Assembly: GCA_002504845.1 (NCBI GenBank)
Contig: DATW01000007.1
Coordinates: 1 to 17,153 of the forward strand
Length of the DNA stretch: 17,153 nucleotides
Reading direction: 5' to 3'
Origin: Euryarchaeota archaeon UBA250
Lineage (GTDB): Archaea > Thermoplasmatota > Poseidoniia > Poseidoniales > Thalassarchaeaceae
Shown: piece by piece, positions 1-8,350 of the stretch
Layout: every line of letters begins with the position of its first letter
Position numbering within the stretch: the stretch's first letter is position 1
The notes under the pieces: model-generated
Told to the model about the DNA's origin: nothing
Seen by the model: the letters and a program-made list of their open reading frames with translations, nothing else
Databases searched by the model: none
Program-made: the position numbers and the translations under genes

Positions 1-3000
1 AATCCTAGCTCCGTTAGATCCACTCTTCCCCTCAATACATTGGCAGGGTAACCGGTTTCTTCTGCGAGTATTCTGGCGACCGTGTCTGCAGATTTCAACA
101 TGGGGTCAGAAGTTACGACATAGCGGCCATTGCTGTTCTCCTTCGGTGCTGTGGGCAAGGGCCTGGAGCGAGTTCTGAGAGCCTCTAAATCGTTAGACTC
201 TGGACCCATGTCGATATCTGAAGGTCTAGATCTAAATTCAGAAGAGAGAATATTGCCCCCCCACTCATCCATGATTGGTTGTTTCCCATTTATCGAAAGG
301 AATGCGAGGGCTCCAAGGAATGTTGCTATGCCTCCTACCTTTGGATGATTTGTCGTTGAAGATTTGACGTCACCCCCCAGTATGTCGCTAACCGTTGACG
401 ATAGTGCTCGTTTTGGTCCGACCTCCAAGAATAGTCTTGCACCGGCGGCATACATGGTCTCTATCTGATCTATCCAGTTTACGGGGGAAGACATCTGTGG
501 GGCCAACTTCTCCAATATGGATGATCTGACATTCTCAGCCTCTAATGGGTAAAACGAGCCATCCACATTGGCTGTTATCGGAATATCTGGGAGAGATATG
601 TCGATTGATTCAAGAAATCGCTTCAATGGCCCATTTGCAGGTGCGACTATCTCTGTGTGGAATGCATGACTGGTTTGCAATGGTATGACTGTTGCTCCAG
701 CATCAGACAGTACTTTCATTGCTAATCTGACTGCTTCGGTTTCTCCCGCGATCACAGTGGAATTTGGACTGTTCCTATTCGCGGCTATCACGTATCCCTC
801 AATCTGGCTAATTGTCTCGATGACCCTGTCCGCAGGGGCTCCCACAGCAGCCATGAGCCCTGGATCCGGAACATCCACGGAGCCCATCTCGGTCCCCCTA
901 GCTGCTGCGGCTCTCATTGCGTCTTGGAAGCTCAGAATTCCCGAGACCATCAAGGCAGCATACTCCCCGAGACTATGCCCTGCAACCATATCCGGTCTGA
1001 TTTGATGTTCTGCTAGGAGGCGATCTATTGCCAAATCTGCAGTGAGCATGGCGGGTTGGGTATACTCTGTTTGGGTTAGCCTCCTCTGTGCCGCTTCTAA
1101 ATCGGCGCCAGCGAGATCGTTCGATAGAACTAGCCGCGAAAGAGAGTCTTGGATTACGGGGCGCATTATCTCGTCTGCTTCAGCCCATGTCGAGCTTACC
1201 ACTCGGTACCTCTGTGCCAAATCTAGAGTCATTCCCAGATACTGGCTCCCTTGACCCGGATACATGTGTGCGAGTTTTGCATTGGCATCAACGGGTTTTG
1301 TCTCAATCAGAATCTGTTGACTCTCCAAAAACGGATATCTTTCAGGATCTTCTATGCTGTCTATAGCGATTGAAAGTCTCTTCTCTAACTGAGCCCAGGT
1401 GACTGCAACTAATGATAGTCTGATTCCTTTTGCTTTGAAGTCTGAAGAGTATAGGGGCAGTTCCCTAGAAAGTCGCCTACCACTCGGACTTTCATCGAAT
1501 GTTGGCCTTCCGTTGAACAATTCTGAAGATGCACGTTTGAGTTTCAAGTGCATCTCTTCTAAGCTATCTGCATTGAGAAGAAGTACTCCTCCTTCAAGGG
1601 CTTTCAGATGGTTCCACGGAAGCCGTTTGACATCATCTGAATCAACTCTTCCAGCAAGTAGGTCAAGTCTGTTTCTCCAGCTATTGGATAGTTCAGTATG
1701 GGCTTCGGGGTGGTATTGCTCAAGCGCGATGTGGAAGTTTGTACCGCCGAATCCAAAGGCGCTGACACCCGCCCTCCTTGGGTGCGAACTTGGCTCGGGC
1801 CAAGTTCCTGAAGTGGTCGGGACGTAAAATGGGACATTCGCCCACGGTACGGTGTCATTTGGTTCCTCGAAACCGGCTGAAGGGGGTATTGTTCTATTAT
1901 GAAGCGCTAGAACTGCTTTGAGGATGCCTGCAAGACCTGCTGCTGCTTTGAGATGTCCGATCTGCGACTTCACGGACCCTACTGCCACCGAACCGGGCAG
2001 CAAGCTATCGCCGTATGCTTGGGCCAAAGAAGCCAATTCTGTGGCATCCCCTACAGATGTGCTAGTGCCATGGGCCTCTATCAGCTCGACGCTGGAAAGA
2101 TCGTATCCCGCCTGGGCATACGCCCGGTTGATTGCCTGGATTTGTCCTCTTTGGCTGGGAGCGGTGATGCCCTTTCCACGGCCATCACTACTTGCCCCTA
2201 TCCCTCTTATCACGGAGTATATCGTATCATTATCATGTAATGCATCCTCGAGCCTCTTGAGAACCAAAGCACCCGCCCCCTCACCCATGACAAAGCCATT
2301 TGCACGACGGTCAAATGGAACCGAATGATTCGGAGATAGGGCTCCTATCGCACTAAATTTGGCGAATGTGGCTGGATCCATGGTTCGATCTGCAGCGCCT
2401 GCAATCATCATGTCTACCTGTCTGGAATGCAAAAGATGGCAGGCATCCAAAACGGCGGCAATTGCAGAAGCGCATGCTGCATCTGTAGTGTAATTGGGGC
2501 CTTGTAGATCTAGAAGATTGGCTACTCTTCCAGCGACGACATTAGCAAGTTCGCCGGGCATCGTATCTTCATCAACTCGAGGGGAACCGTCGAGTATTGA
2601 CTCCTTCAATTTGGAGAAGTCTTCTTTCGATATCCCCGATTCTCTAGCATGCCTCTCATACCTGTCTATGAGGACCCTCTCGGTAGAACGAGTTCTATTC
2701 TCGCCCCCCAATGCATTGGCGAAGATTACGCCAGTGGCCTCGCTTGGAATTGAGAGTCTTGCATTTTCTCCGAGATAACCGGCATCCTCGAGAGCGGCTG
2801 CTGAGACGCTGACAGCCCACTGCTGACAAGGGTCGATTTGAGGTAGTGAGCCCGGGGGGAGTCGCCATCTCCTCCAATCAAATTCGTATCCATGGACCCA
2901 TGCTCCGATTTTGCTGTAGGTCTTACCCTCGTCTACATTCTTTGGGCCGCCTATGACCCAATGGTCCTCAGAATTCCATCTATCATCGGGGAGTTGCTTT

Positions 3001-3128
3001 ATGGAACATCTGGCATCCAAAATATTCTGCCAGAATTCAGTAACATCATTCGCATCTGGAAGCAGGGCCCCCACGCCAATTATTGCAATGGGCTCGAATG
3101 CTTCATGGTCTATGCCCGAAGATTTCAT
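1..3128 (-). CDS. Type I polyketide/PUFA-type synthase, KS-AT-ACP (3' end beyond the window)
   Basis: Large multidomain synthase that condenses malonyl units on an acyl carrier protein. I translated it codon by codon from the ATG at 3128 and found no stop to the window edge, so at least 1042 residues are present and the C-terminus is missing. The ketosynthase spans about residues 12-465: active Cys219 in DAACASA, His353 in EAHGTS and His392 in GSVKSQIGHLK. The acyltransferase spans about 618-910: MYPGQGSQY near 622, Ser719 in GHSLGE, and HAFH, the pattern usual for malonyl-specific domains. The last residues (ETGYPANVL, then DLTELG) resemble the start of a PfaA-type carrier domain. The KS resembles PfaA of bacterial PUFA synthases. 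The start is 4 bases after the fabI stop, with GTGAG upstream, so the two are probably coupled. Family is certain; product and remaining domains are unknown. Confidence 0.93.
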   Translation of the reverse strand, partial: MKSSGIDHEAFEPIAIIGVGALLPDANDVTEFWQNILDARCSIKQLPDDRWNSEDHWVIGGPKNVDEGKTYSKIGAWVHGYEFDWRRWRLPPGSLPQIDPCQQWAVSVSAAALEDAGYLGENARLSIPSEATGVIFANALGGENRTRSTERVLIDRYERHARESGISKEDFSKLKESILDGSPRVDEDTMPGELANVVAGRVANLLDLQGPNYTTDAACASAIAAVLDACHLLHSRQVDMMIAGAADRTMDPATFAKFSAIGALSPNHSVPFDRRANGFVMGEGAGALVLKRLEDALHDNDTIYSVIRGIGASSDGRGKGITAPSQRGQIQAINRAYAQAGYDLSSVELIEAHGTSTSVGDATELASLAQAYGDSLLPGSVAVGSVKSQIGHLKAAAGLAGILKAVLALHNRTIPPSAGFEEPNDTVPWANVPFYVPTTSGTWPEPSSHPRRAGVSAFGFGGTNFHIALEQYHPEAHTELSNSWRNRLDLLAGRVDSDDVKRLPWNHLKALEGGVLLLNADSLEEMHLKLKRASSELFNGRPTFDESPSGRRLSRELPLYSSDFKAKGIRLSLVAVTWAQLEKRLSIAIDSIEDPERYPFLESQQILIETKPVDANAKLAHMYPGQGSQYLGMTLDLAQRYRVVSSTWAEADEIMRPVIQDSLSRLVLSNDLAGADLEAAQRRLTQTEYTQPAMLTADLAIDRLLAEHQIRPDMVAGHSLGEYAALMVSGILSFQDAMRAAAARGTEMGSVDVPDPGLMAAVGAPADRVIETISQIEGYVIAANRNSPNSTVIAGETEAVRLAMKVLSDAGATVIPLQTSHAFHTEIVAPANGPLKRFLESIDISLPDIPITANVDGSFYPLEAENVRSSILEKLAPQMSSPVNWIDQIETMYAAGARLFLEVGPKRALSSTVSDILGGDVKSSTTNHPKVGGIATFLGALAFLSINGKQPIMDEWGGNILSSEFRSRPSDIDMGPESNDLEALRTRSRPLPTAPKENSNGRYVVTSDPMLKSADTVARILAEETGYPANVLRGRVDLTELG

Positions 3129-3132
3129 GCAA

Positions 3133-3921
3133 TCACTCACTTATGTCATCGGGCACCATCGTAGAACTGTATCCGGCATCTACGTGAATTATCTGAGCAG
3201 TGACTCCAGATGAGAGCGGGCTTGCCAGCCATGCGGCGGTTCCGGCCACGTCCATTTGATCGACATTCCTACGGAGAGGCGCATTTCGTTCAACATGCGC
3301 CAATATGCCTTCGAATCCGGGTATGCCTGAGGCCGCAAGAGTACGAATCGGGCCTGCGCTGATTGCATTTACCCTGTGGCCATCGGGGCCGAGCCTAGCA
3401 GCGATTTCCCTCACCCAAGCCTCTAGTGCTGCTTTTGCTACACTCATCAAACCGTAGCTAGGGACATGTCTTGTGCTTGCAGCGTATGTGAGGGTGATTG
3501 TGGAAGAGTTTGGGGCTAGATGAGGCAGGGCGTGTCTGACGATACCTTGGAGGCTGTGTGCGCTTATTCTCAATGCTACATCCATCGGTTCCATATCTAC
3601 GAAGAGGAGGTTCCTGTCGAATGCTTCTCTCGGGGCGAAACCGATGGCATGGACGATGATGTCTGCTTTGGCCCCAGGAGAATTTGCCTGCCATGATTCG
3701 AAGAAGGAAGCTGTTGAGCCCTCTACGTTAACGTCTATTGGGTGTAATTCGGTCCCTTCTGGCAATGTAGCGACTAATTGCTGTATCCTACTTCTGAATC
3801 TTGGTTGGAAGCCCAAAATGAGAGAGCACCCTGCTTGTGCAAGTCTCTGGCATATTGCATAGGCGATGCTATCTTCGGAAGCGACACCGAAGACCAGTGC
3901 TTTCTTGCCATCGAGTTTCAT
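3133..3921 (-). CDS. fabI: Enoyl-[acyl-carrier-protein] reductase FabI (NADH, SDR type)
   Basis: Reduces the trans-2-enoyl-ACP double bond, the last step of a fatty-acid-type elongation cycle, using NAD(P)H. From the ATG at 3921 the protein is 262 residues, the length of E. coli FabI. The catalytic residues fall at E. coli-like positions: Tyr146, Tyr156 and Lys163 (Y-x6-K, YGLMSVAK). Other FabI signatures are GVASEDSIA near residue 12, HAIGFAP at 91-97, and VNAISAGPIRTLAASGI near 184-200. An in-frame ATG at 4008 would add 29 residues outside the family, has no ribosome binding site and lies within a TATA-like ATATATGG. A GGTGAG lies about 10 bases before 3921. The gene sits directly before the synthase and probably serves as its enoyl reductase in trans. 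Such a gene is bacterial in character. Confidence 0.93.
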   Translation of the reverse strand: MKLDGKKALVFGVASEDSIAYAICQRLAQAGCSLILGFQPRFRSRIQQLVATLPEGTELHPIDVNVEGSTASFFESWQANSPGAKADIIVHAIGFAPREAFDRNLLFVDMEPMDVALRISAHSLQGIVRHALPHLAPNSSTITLTYAASTRHVPSYGLMSVAKAALEAWVREIAARLGPDGHRVNAISAGPIRTLAASGIPGFEGILAHVERNAPLRRNVDQMDVAGTAAWLASPLSSGVTAQIIHVDAGYSSTMVPDDISE

Positions 3922-4013
3922 GATGGAATCGCTCACCGTATCGACCGTAAGAAGCACAGGGAGAGGGGTTATTGACCGTTGGGCCTCAAAATCCGGCCTA
4001 GATGCCATATATT

Positions 4014-5471
4014 TCAGATAACTCTCAACGTCACAATAGCCTCGCTCATTGCATTTTTGTCATCTTTCACACGTAAACGGAAAACATGGGTTCCCTGTCT
4101 GACTCTGACCTTTATCATGGAGGTGGAACCTACAACTCGTTCGCGCTCATCGAGCCATTCCCATGCATTAATTTCACCATCTGGATCATATGATGCTCTC
4201 CCATCCAGCAATATTTCTGCAGTGCCGTCTTCGTCGGATGTTACTGTTAGGTCTTCACCAGCATCTGCTACTGGCGGTAAATTGATCATTTTGGCCTCAG
4301 AAGCTAATTCTTCGAGAAGGTCGGGATCCTCTTCATCCACTATCTGATCTTCGACTTCTTCGCTCATGTCGTCGAGAATCCTAGTTACCTCTTCGCCACT
4401 GTGCTCAAAACGGGTGTTTTCTTCATCCTCGTAATTGGGAGCATCAATTGTTTCCTTGTTTTGAGATTCCACATCAGCCTCGTCCTCTACATCCCCTTGT
4501 GGGTTGAATACCCACGCGGAAACAGCGTCCGTTGAAGGATTGACACACACCGCGATTGACCTTCCATCAGATAAACGAGTGATTGAACGGGGGATGCCGT
4601 CCAGTTCACACTTCCAAAGTATACACTCGTCCCTGAGACCGATTATATTGAACCAAATCCCGGCGCAGATTATCTCGTCGGAGCATGACAATGTGCTGAT
4701 ACGTTGGTCGTCCAACTGAATCCTGCCAGATAGTTGACCCGATATCTCAACTTGAGTCACTCCACCCATCACATCACCCACGATTACACCGCTTTGGGTG
4801 GGTGTCATTGACGATAATGGATGGTCCGTCTCAGAGCAATGTATCCGTCCACCGGAGATATCCCAACATTCCACCCTATTCTCCGGCACATGGTCGCCAA
4901 TTCCGCCCAGAGACCTTCGTGAGACGACAAGAATTCCGGATGGACGGAATTCCATGCAGCTGATGGACTCGATCGATTGATCAGAAGGAGTTGATGTGTG
5001 AACGATTTCACCCTCATTCGCTATCCACAATGTTCCAAAAACACCTGAAGCTGCTATTGATCTGGAATTAACCCGTACGATTTCAGATTCGCCGAACCCT
5101 TCGATAGCACGGACGTTTTTGTCTTCATCCATCCACCTAACTTCTCCGTCGCTGTCGAGTATCGCTGCACATTTGTCTCCACTCAATATTGTCTCGATGG
5201 ATGCGTCGGTCGTACCTGAAAATTCGACTCCCGACTCGGATAAAACCTCAATTCTGCCATCATTATGACCGAGGATAACACCCATTTCAGTTACCGCAAC
5301 TGCAGACAGGGATTGAGGAGTCACGTGAGATGGGGGTTTTGCGGAAGAAAGTAGGTATTCAATTTTCGAGCCGTGTTTTGCAATCACCAGGCCCCCGTCC
5401 GGAAGAGTGCTCCAGATGATGTCTGCAGATGGCTCCAAGATGAGTTCGGACTCCAAAAGGCGTCCGGGCAT
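4014..5471 (-). CDS. Beta-propeller-like protein with acidic linker and C-terminal PKD-like domain
   Basis: Function unknown; 485 residues. Residues 1-325 are a run of short beta-rich repeats in which hydrophobic strands alternate with Gly/Asp turns (for example GVILGHNDGRIEVL, GVIVGDVMGGVTQVEI), typical of a WD40/YVTN-like propeller. Residues about 326-396 are a very acidic linker rich in Glu and Asp. Residues about 397-485 match a PKD/Ig-like domain: PPVADAGED at the start, LDGRASYDPDG in the middle, FRLRVKD near the end. I see no signal peptide or membrane segment, which is odd for a PKD protein because these are usually extracellular. The gene starts 42 bases after purF stops and ends 92 bases before the chosen fabI start, so it is probably co-transcribed with them. 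It may be a scaffold or interaction protein, which is a guess. Confidence 0.82.
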   Translation of the reverse strand: MPGRLLESELILEPSADIIWSTLPDGGLVIAKHGSKIEYLLSSAKPPSHVTPQSLSAVAVTEMGVILGHNDGRIEVLSESGVEFSGTTDASIETILSGDKCAAILDSDGEVRWMDEDKNVRAIEGFGESEIVRVNSRSIAASGVFGTLWIANEGEIVHTSTPSDQSIESISCMEFRPSGILVVSRRSLGGIGDHVPENRVECWDISGGRIHCSETDHPLSSMTPTQSGVIVGDVMGGVTQVEISGQLSGRIQLDDQRISTLSCSDEIICAGIWFNIIGLRDECILWKCELDGIPRSITRLSDGRSIAVCVNPSTDAVSAWVFNPQGDVEDEADVESQNKETIDAPNYEDEENTRFEHSGEEVTRILDDMSEEVEDQIVDEEDPDLLEELASEAKMINLPPVADAGEDLTVTSDEDGTAEILLDGRASYDPDGEINAWEWLDERERVVGSTSMIKVRVRQGTHVFRLRVKDDKNAMSEAIVTLRVI

Positions 5472-5513
5472 GATTCAGGGGGGCGGGCTGAAGGCTTCAT
5501 GGTTGTCCAGTAT

Positions 5514-7019
5514 TCAAGATAAAACAGGTTCAGCGTCTTTCGCTGCGTCTTTCCTTCTAGATTCCAACCGATTCAGATATTCCTCGTCAATGGTGCCGGC
5601 TACATACACCCCGTCAAAGCATGAGCAATCGAAAGTCACTTCTCGCTCTGCAGCACCCAGACATGCAGTTACTAGATCATCGAGTTTCTGATAAATCATC
5701 CAATCCGCGCCGATGGCGTTACATATCTCATCTACAGTTCGGTTATGAGCGACGTACTCTTCCCTAGCAGGCATATCAATTCCGTAGACATTGGGGTGTA
5801 TCACCGGAGGTGCACAACTGGCGAAAAAGACCTGTTCCGCCCCTGCGGACCTTGCCATCTCGACAATTCTCTTCGAGGTATTGCCACGGACTATGCTATC
5901 ATCTACGATCAGCACATTCTTATTCTGAAATTCACCCAGAATAGTATTGAGTTTCTTTCTGACAGATTTCTTACGGACATTCTGCCCTGGCATTATGAAC
6001 GTCCTACCGATATATCGATTTTTGACGAATCCCTCCCTGTATTGGACACCCAGAGTCCTTGCCAACTCTAATGCTGCTATACGGCCGCTATCTGGAACGG
6101 GTACAACGACATCGATTCCATGGTCAGGATTTTCCTTCAGAATCCTCTCGCCCATGATTCGCCCCATCTCGAGTCTTGCGGCGTGCACAGATACTCCGTC
6201 TATAGTAGAGTCAGGCCTAGAGAAGTAAACGTGTTCAAAGATACAAGGTCTAGGTTCAGTGGCTGGGGCGCATATCCTAGAGGTGATTGCCCCGTTGGAT
6301 CTGACTATAACTGTCTCACCGGGCTTCACATCTCGATCTAGTTTGAAATCCAGTACGTCTAGAGCGACGCTCTCGGATGCGAATATCCTCTCCACCATGC
6401 CATCTTCTGTACGAGACCCCATGCACAATGGGCGTATGCCATGTCTATCCCGTATGGCGATAACCCCCCATCCAGTTATCATGGCCACGACAGAGAATGA
6501 GCCGATTGCTCTTCTGTGGAGACGCTCGACGGCAGTGAATACGGATTCCTCGTCCAATGTGCTCTTGCCTGACGGGGTATCCTGAATAGCGCGTTGAAGC
6601 TCCGCTGCGAGTAGGTTGAGTAAGGCCTCTGAATCTGAATCTGTGTTGATTCGTCGTCGGTCTACGTCAAATAAATCCGTGATGAGTTCTTCCGAATTTG
6701 TAAGATTTCCATTATGTGCTAGACTGATTCCGAATGGGGAGTTTGTGTAGAATGGTTGTGCTTCTGCGGCTGAGTTACTGCCTGCTGTGGGATATCGAAC
6801 ATGCCCTATGCCCATTGAGCCTTGAAGCAGTTCGATGTGTTTCAGCTGGAATACATCTCGAACCAATCCATTCGCCCTGCGATGGAAAATGCGTGACTCG
6901 GTGCTAGTCAGTATGCCTGCAGCATCTTGGCCCCTGTGTTGTAACACGAGAAGCCCGTCGTAGAGTGTGGGCGAGACGGTCGATCCCTCGATTCCTACAA
7001 CACCGATAATGCCGCACAT
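5514..7019 (-). CDS. purF: Amidophosphoribosyltransferase PurF (E. coli type)
   Basis: First committed step of purine synthesis: PRPP plus glutamine gives 5-phosphoribosylamine. With the ATG at 7019 the protein begins Met-Cys-Gly-Ile, placing the glutaminase nucleophile at Cys2, and is 501 residues against about 505 in E. coli. Motifs: QHRGQDAAG at 27-35, GIGHVRYPTAG at 70-80, NGNLTN at 103-108, and the PRPP loop VLIVDDSIVRGNTS at 369-382. The C-terminal part (VYGIDMPAREE, FDGVYV) follows the E. coli enzyme, and I see no cysteine pattern for the Fe-S cluster of Bacillus-type PurF. A start at 7058 would add 13 residues before the Met-Cys; a propeptide exists in Bacillus PurF but is unlikely here. 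It lies 61 bases after eL37, an adjacency common in euryarchaea. Confidence 0.95.
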   Translation of the reverse strand: MCGIIGVVGIEGSTVSPTLYDGLLVLQHRGQDAAGILTSTESRIFHRRANGLVRDVFQLKHIELLQGSMGIGHVRYPTAGSNSAAEAQPFYTNSPFGISLAHNGNLTNSEELITDLFDVDRRRINTDSDSEALLNLLAAELQRAIQDTPSGKSTLDEESVFTAVERLHRRAIGSFSVVAMITGWGVIAIRDRHGIRPLCMGSRTEDGMVERIFASESVALDVLDFKLDRDVKPGETVIVRSNGAITSRICAPATEPRPCIFEHVYFSRPDSTIDGVSVHAARLEMGRIMGERILKENPDHGIDVVVPVPDSGRIAALELARTLGVQYREGFVKNRYIGRTFIMPGQNVRKKSVRKKLNTILGEFQNKNVLIVDDSIVRGNTSKRIVEMARSAGAEQVFFASCAPPVIHPNVYGIDMPAREEYVAHNRTVDEICNAIGADWMIYQKLDDLVTACLGAAEREVTFDCSCFDGVYVAGTIDEEYLNRLESRRKDAAKDAEPVLS

Positions 7020-7080
7020 CGAGAACACACGGACCTTTGGCTGTCGGGACTTAGCCATTCCCCAGAAAACTAGGCGTCGT

Positions 7081-7260
7081 TCAATCCGTCATTCGACGAT
7101 TTTTCTTGGCCCATCTATAGCCTCGCATACGAGCAGTGACGCCGAACCCGCAAGAGGCGCATCTGGCCTTTTGTTTGTGATAAGAGTGCTTTCCACATCG
7201 CCTACATCGGATGTGAGTTTGCTTCTGCCTTTTCCCCATACTGGGTGTTCCCTTTGACAT
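7081..7260 (-). CDS. rpl37e: 50S ribosomal protein eL37 (L37e)
   Basis: Small zinc-ribbon protein of the archaeal/eukaryotic large ribosomal subunit, 59 residues. It starts MSKGTPSMGKR, the family signature, and keeps all four zinc ligands: Cys19 and Cys22 (CRRC), Cys34 and Cys37 (CASC), followed by GFG and a basic tail. The ATG at 7260 is preceded at 7 bases by GGAGG. An in-frame TTG two codons upstream is too close to that site. It lies between a membrane protein gene and purF. The LSm gene that often precedes eL37 in archaea is absent from the 51-base gap upstream. Confidence 0.96.
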   Translation of the reverse strand: MSKGTPSMGKRQKQTHIRCRRCGKHSYHKQKARCASCGFGVTARMRGYRWAKKNRRMTD

Positions 7261-7266
7261 ATGCAA

Positions 7267-7274
7267 CCCTCCTT
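7267..7274 (-). promoter_or_regulatory. Strong ribosome binding site of eL37
   Basis: AAGGAGGG read on the minus strand, ending 6 bases before the ATG at 7260. This is one of the best Shine-Dalgarno matches in the window and fixes the eL37 start at ATG rather than the TTG at 7266. Confidence 0.75.
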
Positions 7275-7311
7275 GACGTTCGCGCCAACTGCCTTTCTGT
7301 TATGAGGCTTA

Positions 7312-7638
7312 TCACTCGCTATCTGATACAGAATCTGCCTCTTGTAAGGCGATTGGATCGAATTCATTCGAGTGAGAAACGGTGATTCTCAAGAGGAAGG
7401 GAATGGCAACCAAGGGAGTCAGCGCCAGGAAGTAGATTAGAGATTTCAACGACGAAGAAACCGACTCATGCGGTACAGAAGTAAGAAGATACAGAGCCAC
7501 TGCAGAGGATATCGCGGAGATAGAAACGAGTCTTACAGAGGTATTTCCTCTCCTGTACGTGGAAAGGACGTGGATGGTTAACCATACAAGTGAAATTGTG
7601 AATCCTGCGGCAAACTCCTCTAAAAATGGGCCAGACAT
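7312..7638 (-). CDS. Small membrane protein, three predicted helices, unknown function
   Basis: 108 residues from the ATG at 7638. I do not recognise the family. Three hydrophobic stretches fit membrane helices: roughly residues 8-27 (AAGFTISLVWLTIHV), 38-56 (ISAISSAVALYLL) and 67-86 (IYFLALTPLVAIPFLL), followed by an acidic, Ser-rich C-terminal tail. The start codon shares one base with the stop of the upstream membrane-protein gene (TGATG), so the two are translationally coupled and may form one complex. A GGGGGTG site lies about 8 bases upstream. The eL37 gene follows after 51 bases. The position is odd, because in many archaea the gene before eL37 encodes an LSm protein. Confidence 0.72.
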   Translation of the reverse strand: MSGPFLEEFAAGFTISLVWLTIHVLSTYRRGNTSVRLVSISAISSAVALYLLTSVPHESVSSSLKSLIYFLALTPLVAIPFLLRITVSHSNEFDPIALQEADSVSDSE

Positions 7639-8231
7639 CAATTCACACCCCCGAGATGATCTTCCACAATCTTACGAACGTACATCCTCTCATCATCATC
7701 GAGCCCGGGCGTAGGGGGCAGCGGCGGTTCACTATACTCGGACCAGGCCACTATTGCTACAGCTGCGATTAGCCCTGAAATCATACCTAGAATGATCGGA
7801 GCTGCGGATAGGGCATCCCATATGCTGAATACGCCCCTCACGGGGTCTAGTAGATTAGCTCCAGGTCTGAATACCATAGCCACGGAGATTGAAAAAATGA
7901 CAAGTATCCAGCCGGTGAAGAGGGTTGTAGGTGAAATGGCGCCATAAACTCTGGAGCCTCTTATCGTCAACATCGAGCCGAACGCGAGAAGAAGGGCCCA
8001 TGTAGCGAAATGGACGATTGCTACGCCCATATCCTGCGAAGCGTCGTCGCCGGAGAACCGATCATAGAGGTCGGATGGGGAAAGTATGTCGGGACCGATA
8101 ACAAGTACGATTCCGACCGTAGCAATCACGAGAGCCATTCTGTATCTGGAGTCAGAGGGGCCCATCCTATTCCAAGAAATAGAAACTAGTAGCAAGATGG
8201 CGCCTGCGACTCTCGCAAAGGGGGCGTCCAT
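7638..8231 (-). CDS. Multi-pass membrane protein, about five helices, unknown function
   Basis: 197 residues from the ATG at 8231. No family recognised. Five hydrophobic segments are visible: about residues 6-20 (RVAGAILLLVSISW), 31-49 (ALVIATVGIVLVIG), 70-90 (VAIVHFATWALLLAFG), 102-124 (FTGWILVIFSISVAMVF) and 141-164 (APIILGMISGLIAAVAIVAW). A Pro-rich, then acidic cytoplasmic-looking tail follows. The reading frame stays open to a GTG at 8309, but that extension is polar, Ser/Pro/His-rich, lacks a ribosome binding site and would run into the divergent eL42 promoter region; 8231 is therefore preferred with moderate confidence. The stop overlaps the start of the next membrane protein by one base. 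Confidence 0.7.
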   Translation of the reverse strand: MDAPFARVAGAILLLVSISWNRMGPSDSRYRMALVIATVGIVLVIGPDILSPSDLYDRFSGDDASQDMGVAIVHFATWALLLAFGSMLTIRGSRVYGAISPTTLFTGWILVIFSISVAMVFRPGANLLDPVRGVFSIWDALSAAPIILGMISGLIAAVAIVAWSEYSEPPLPPTPGLDDDERMYVRKIVEDHLGGVN

Positions 8232-8350
8232 GATGTGCGGAGAGGGTATGTGGCTTGAAAGAGATGGGGGATACAGGGCCCCATCTGATGACAAGTGGTA
8301 TCGCCACACTCAAATAGGAACCGTCGGTGGACGGCTCGCTGGTGGTACAA
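8232..8350. promoter_or_regulatory. Divergent promoter region between membrane-protein and eL42 operons
   Basis: Two operons diverge across these 119 bases, so promoters for both must lie here or just inside. On the plus strand CAAATAGG at 8311-8318 is a weak TATA-like candidate, about 33-40 bases before the eL42 ATG. No strong TATA box is visible for the minus strand. The GGTGGT at 8341-8346 is the probable eL42 ribosome binding site. Confidence 0.35.

Noticed and set aside
1604..1858. Open frame of 84 codons on the minus strand inside the synthase region
   Set aside because: It lies in a different frame from the continuous synthase reading frame, which has intact catalytic motifs on both sides; it is a shadow.
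3922..4008. FabI start at the ATG at 4008
   Set aside because: It would add 29 residues before the conserved FabI N-terminus and lacks a ribosome binding site; the start at 3921 gives the exact family length.
7261..7311. Search for an LSm gene upstream of eL37
   Set aside because: Only 51 bases are available and they contain just the eL37 ribosome binding site and leader.
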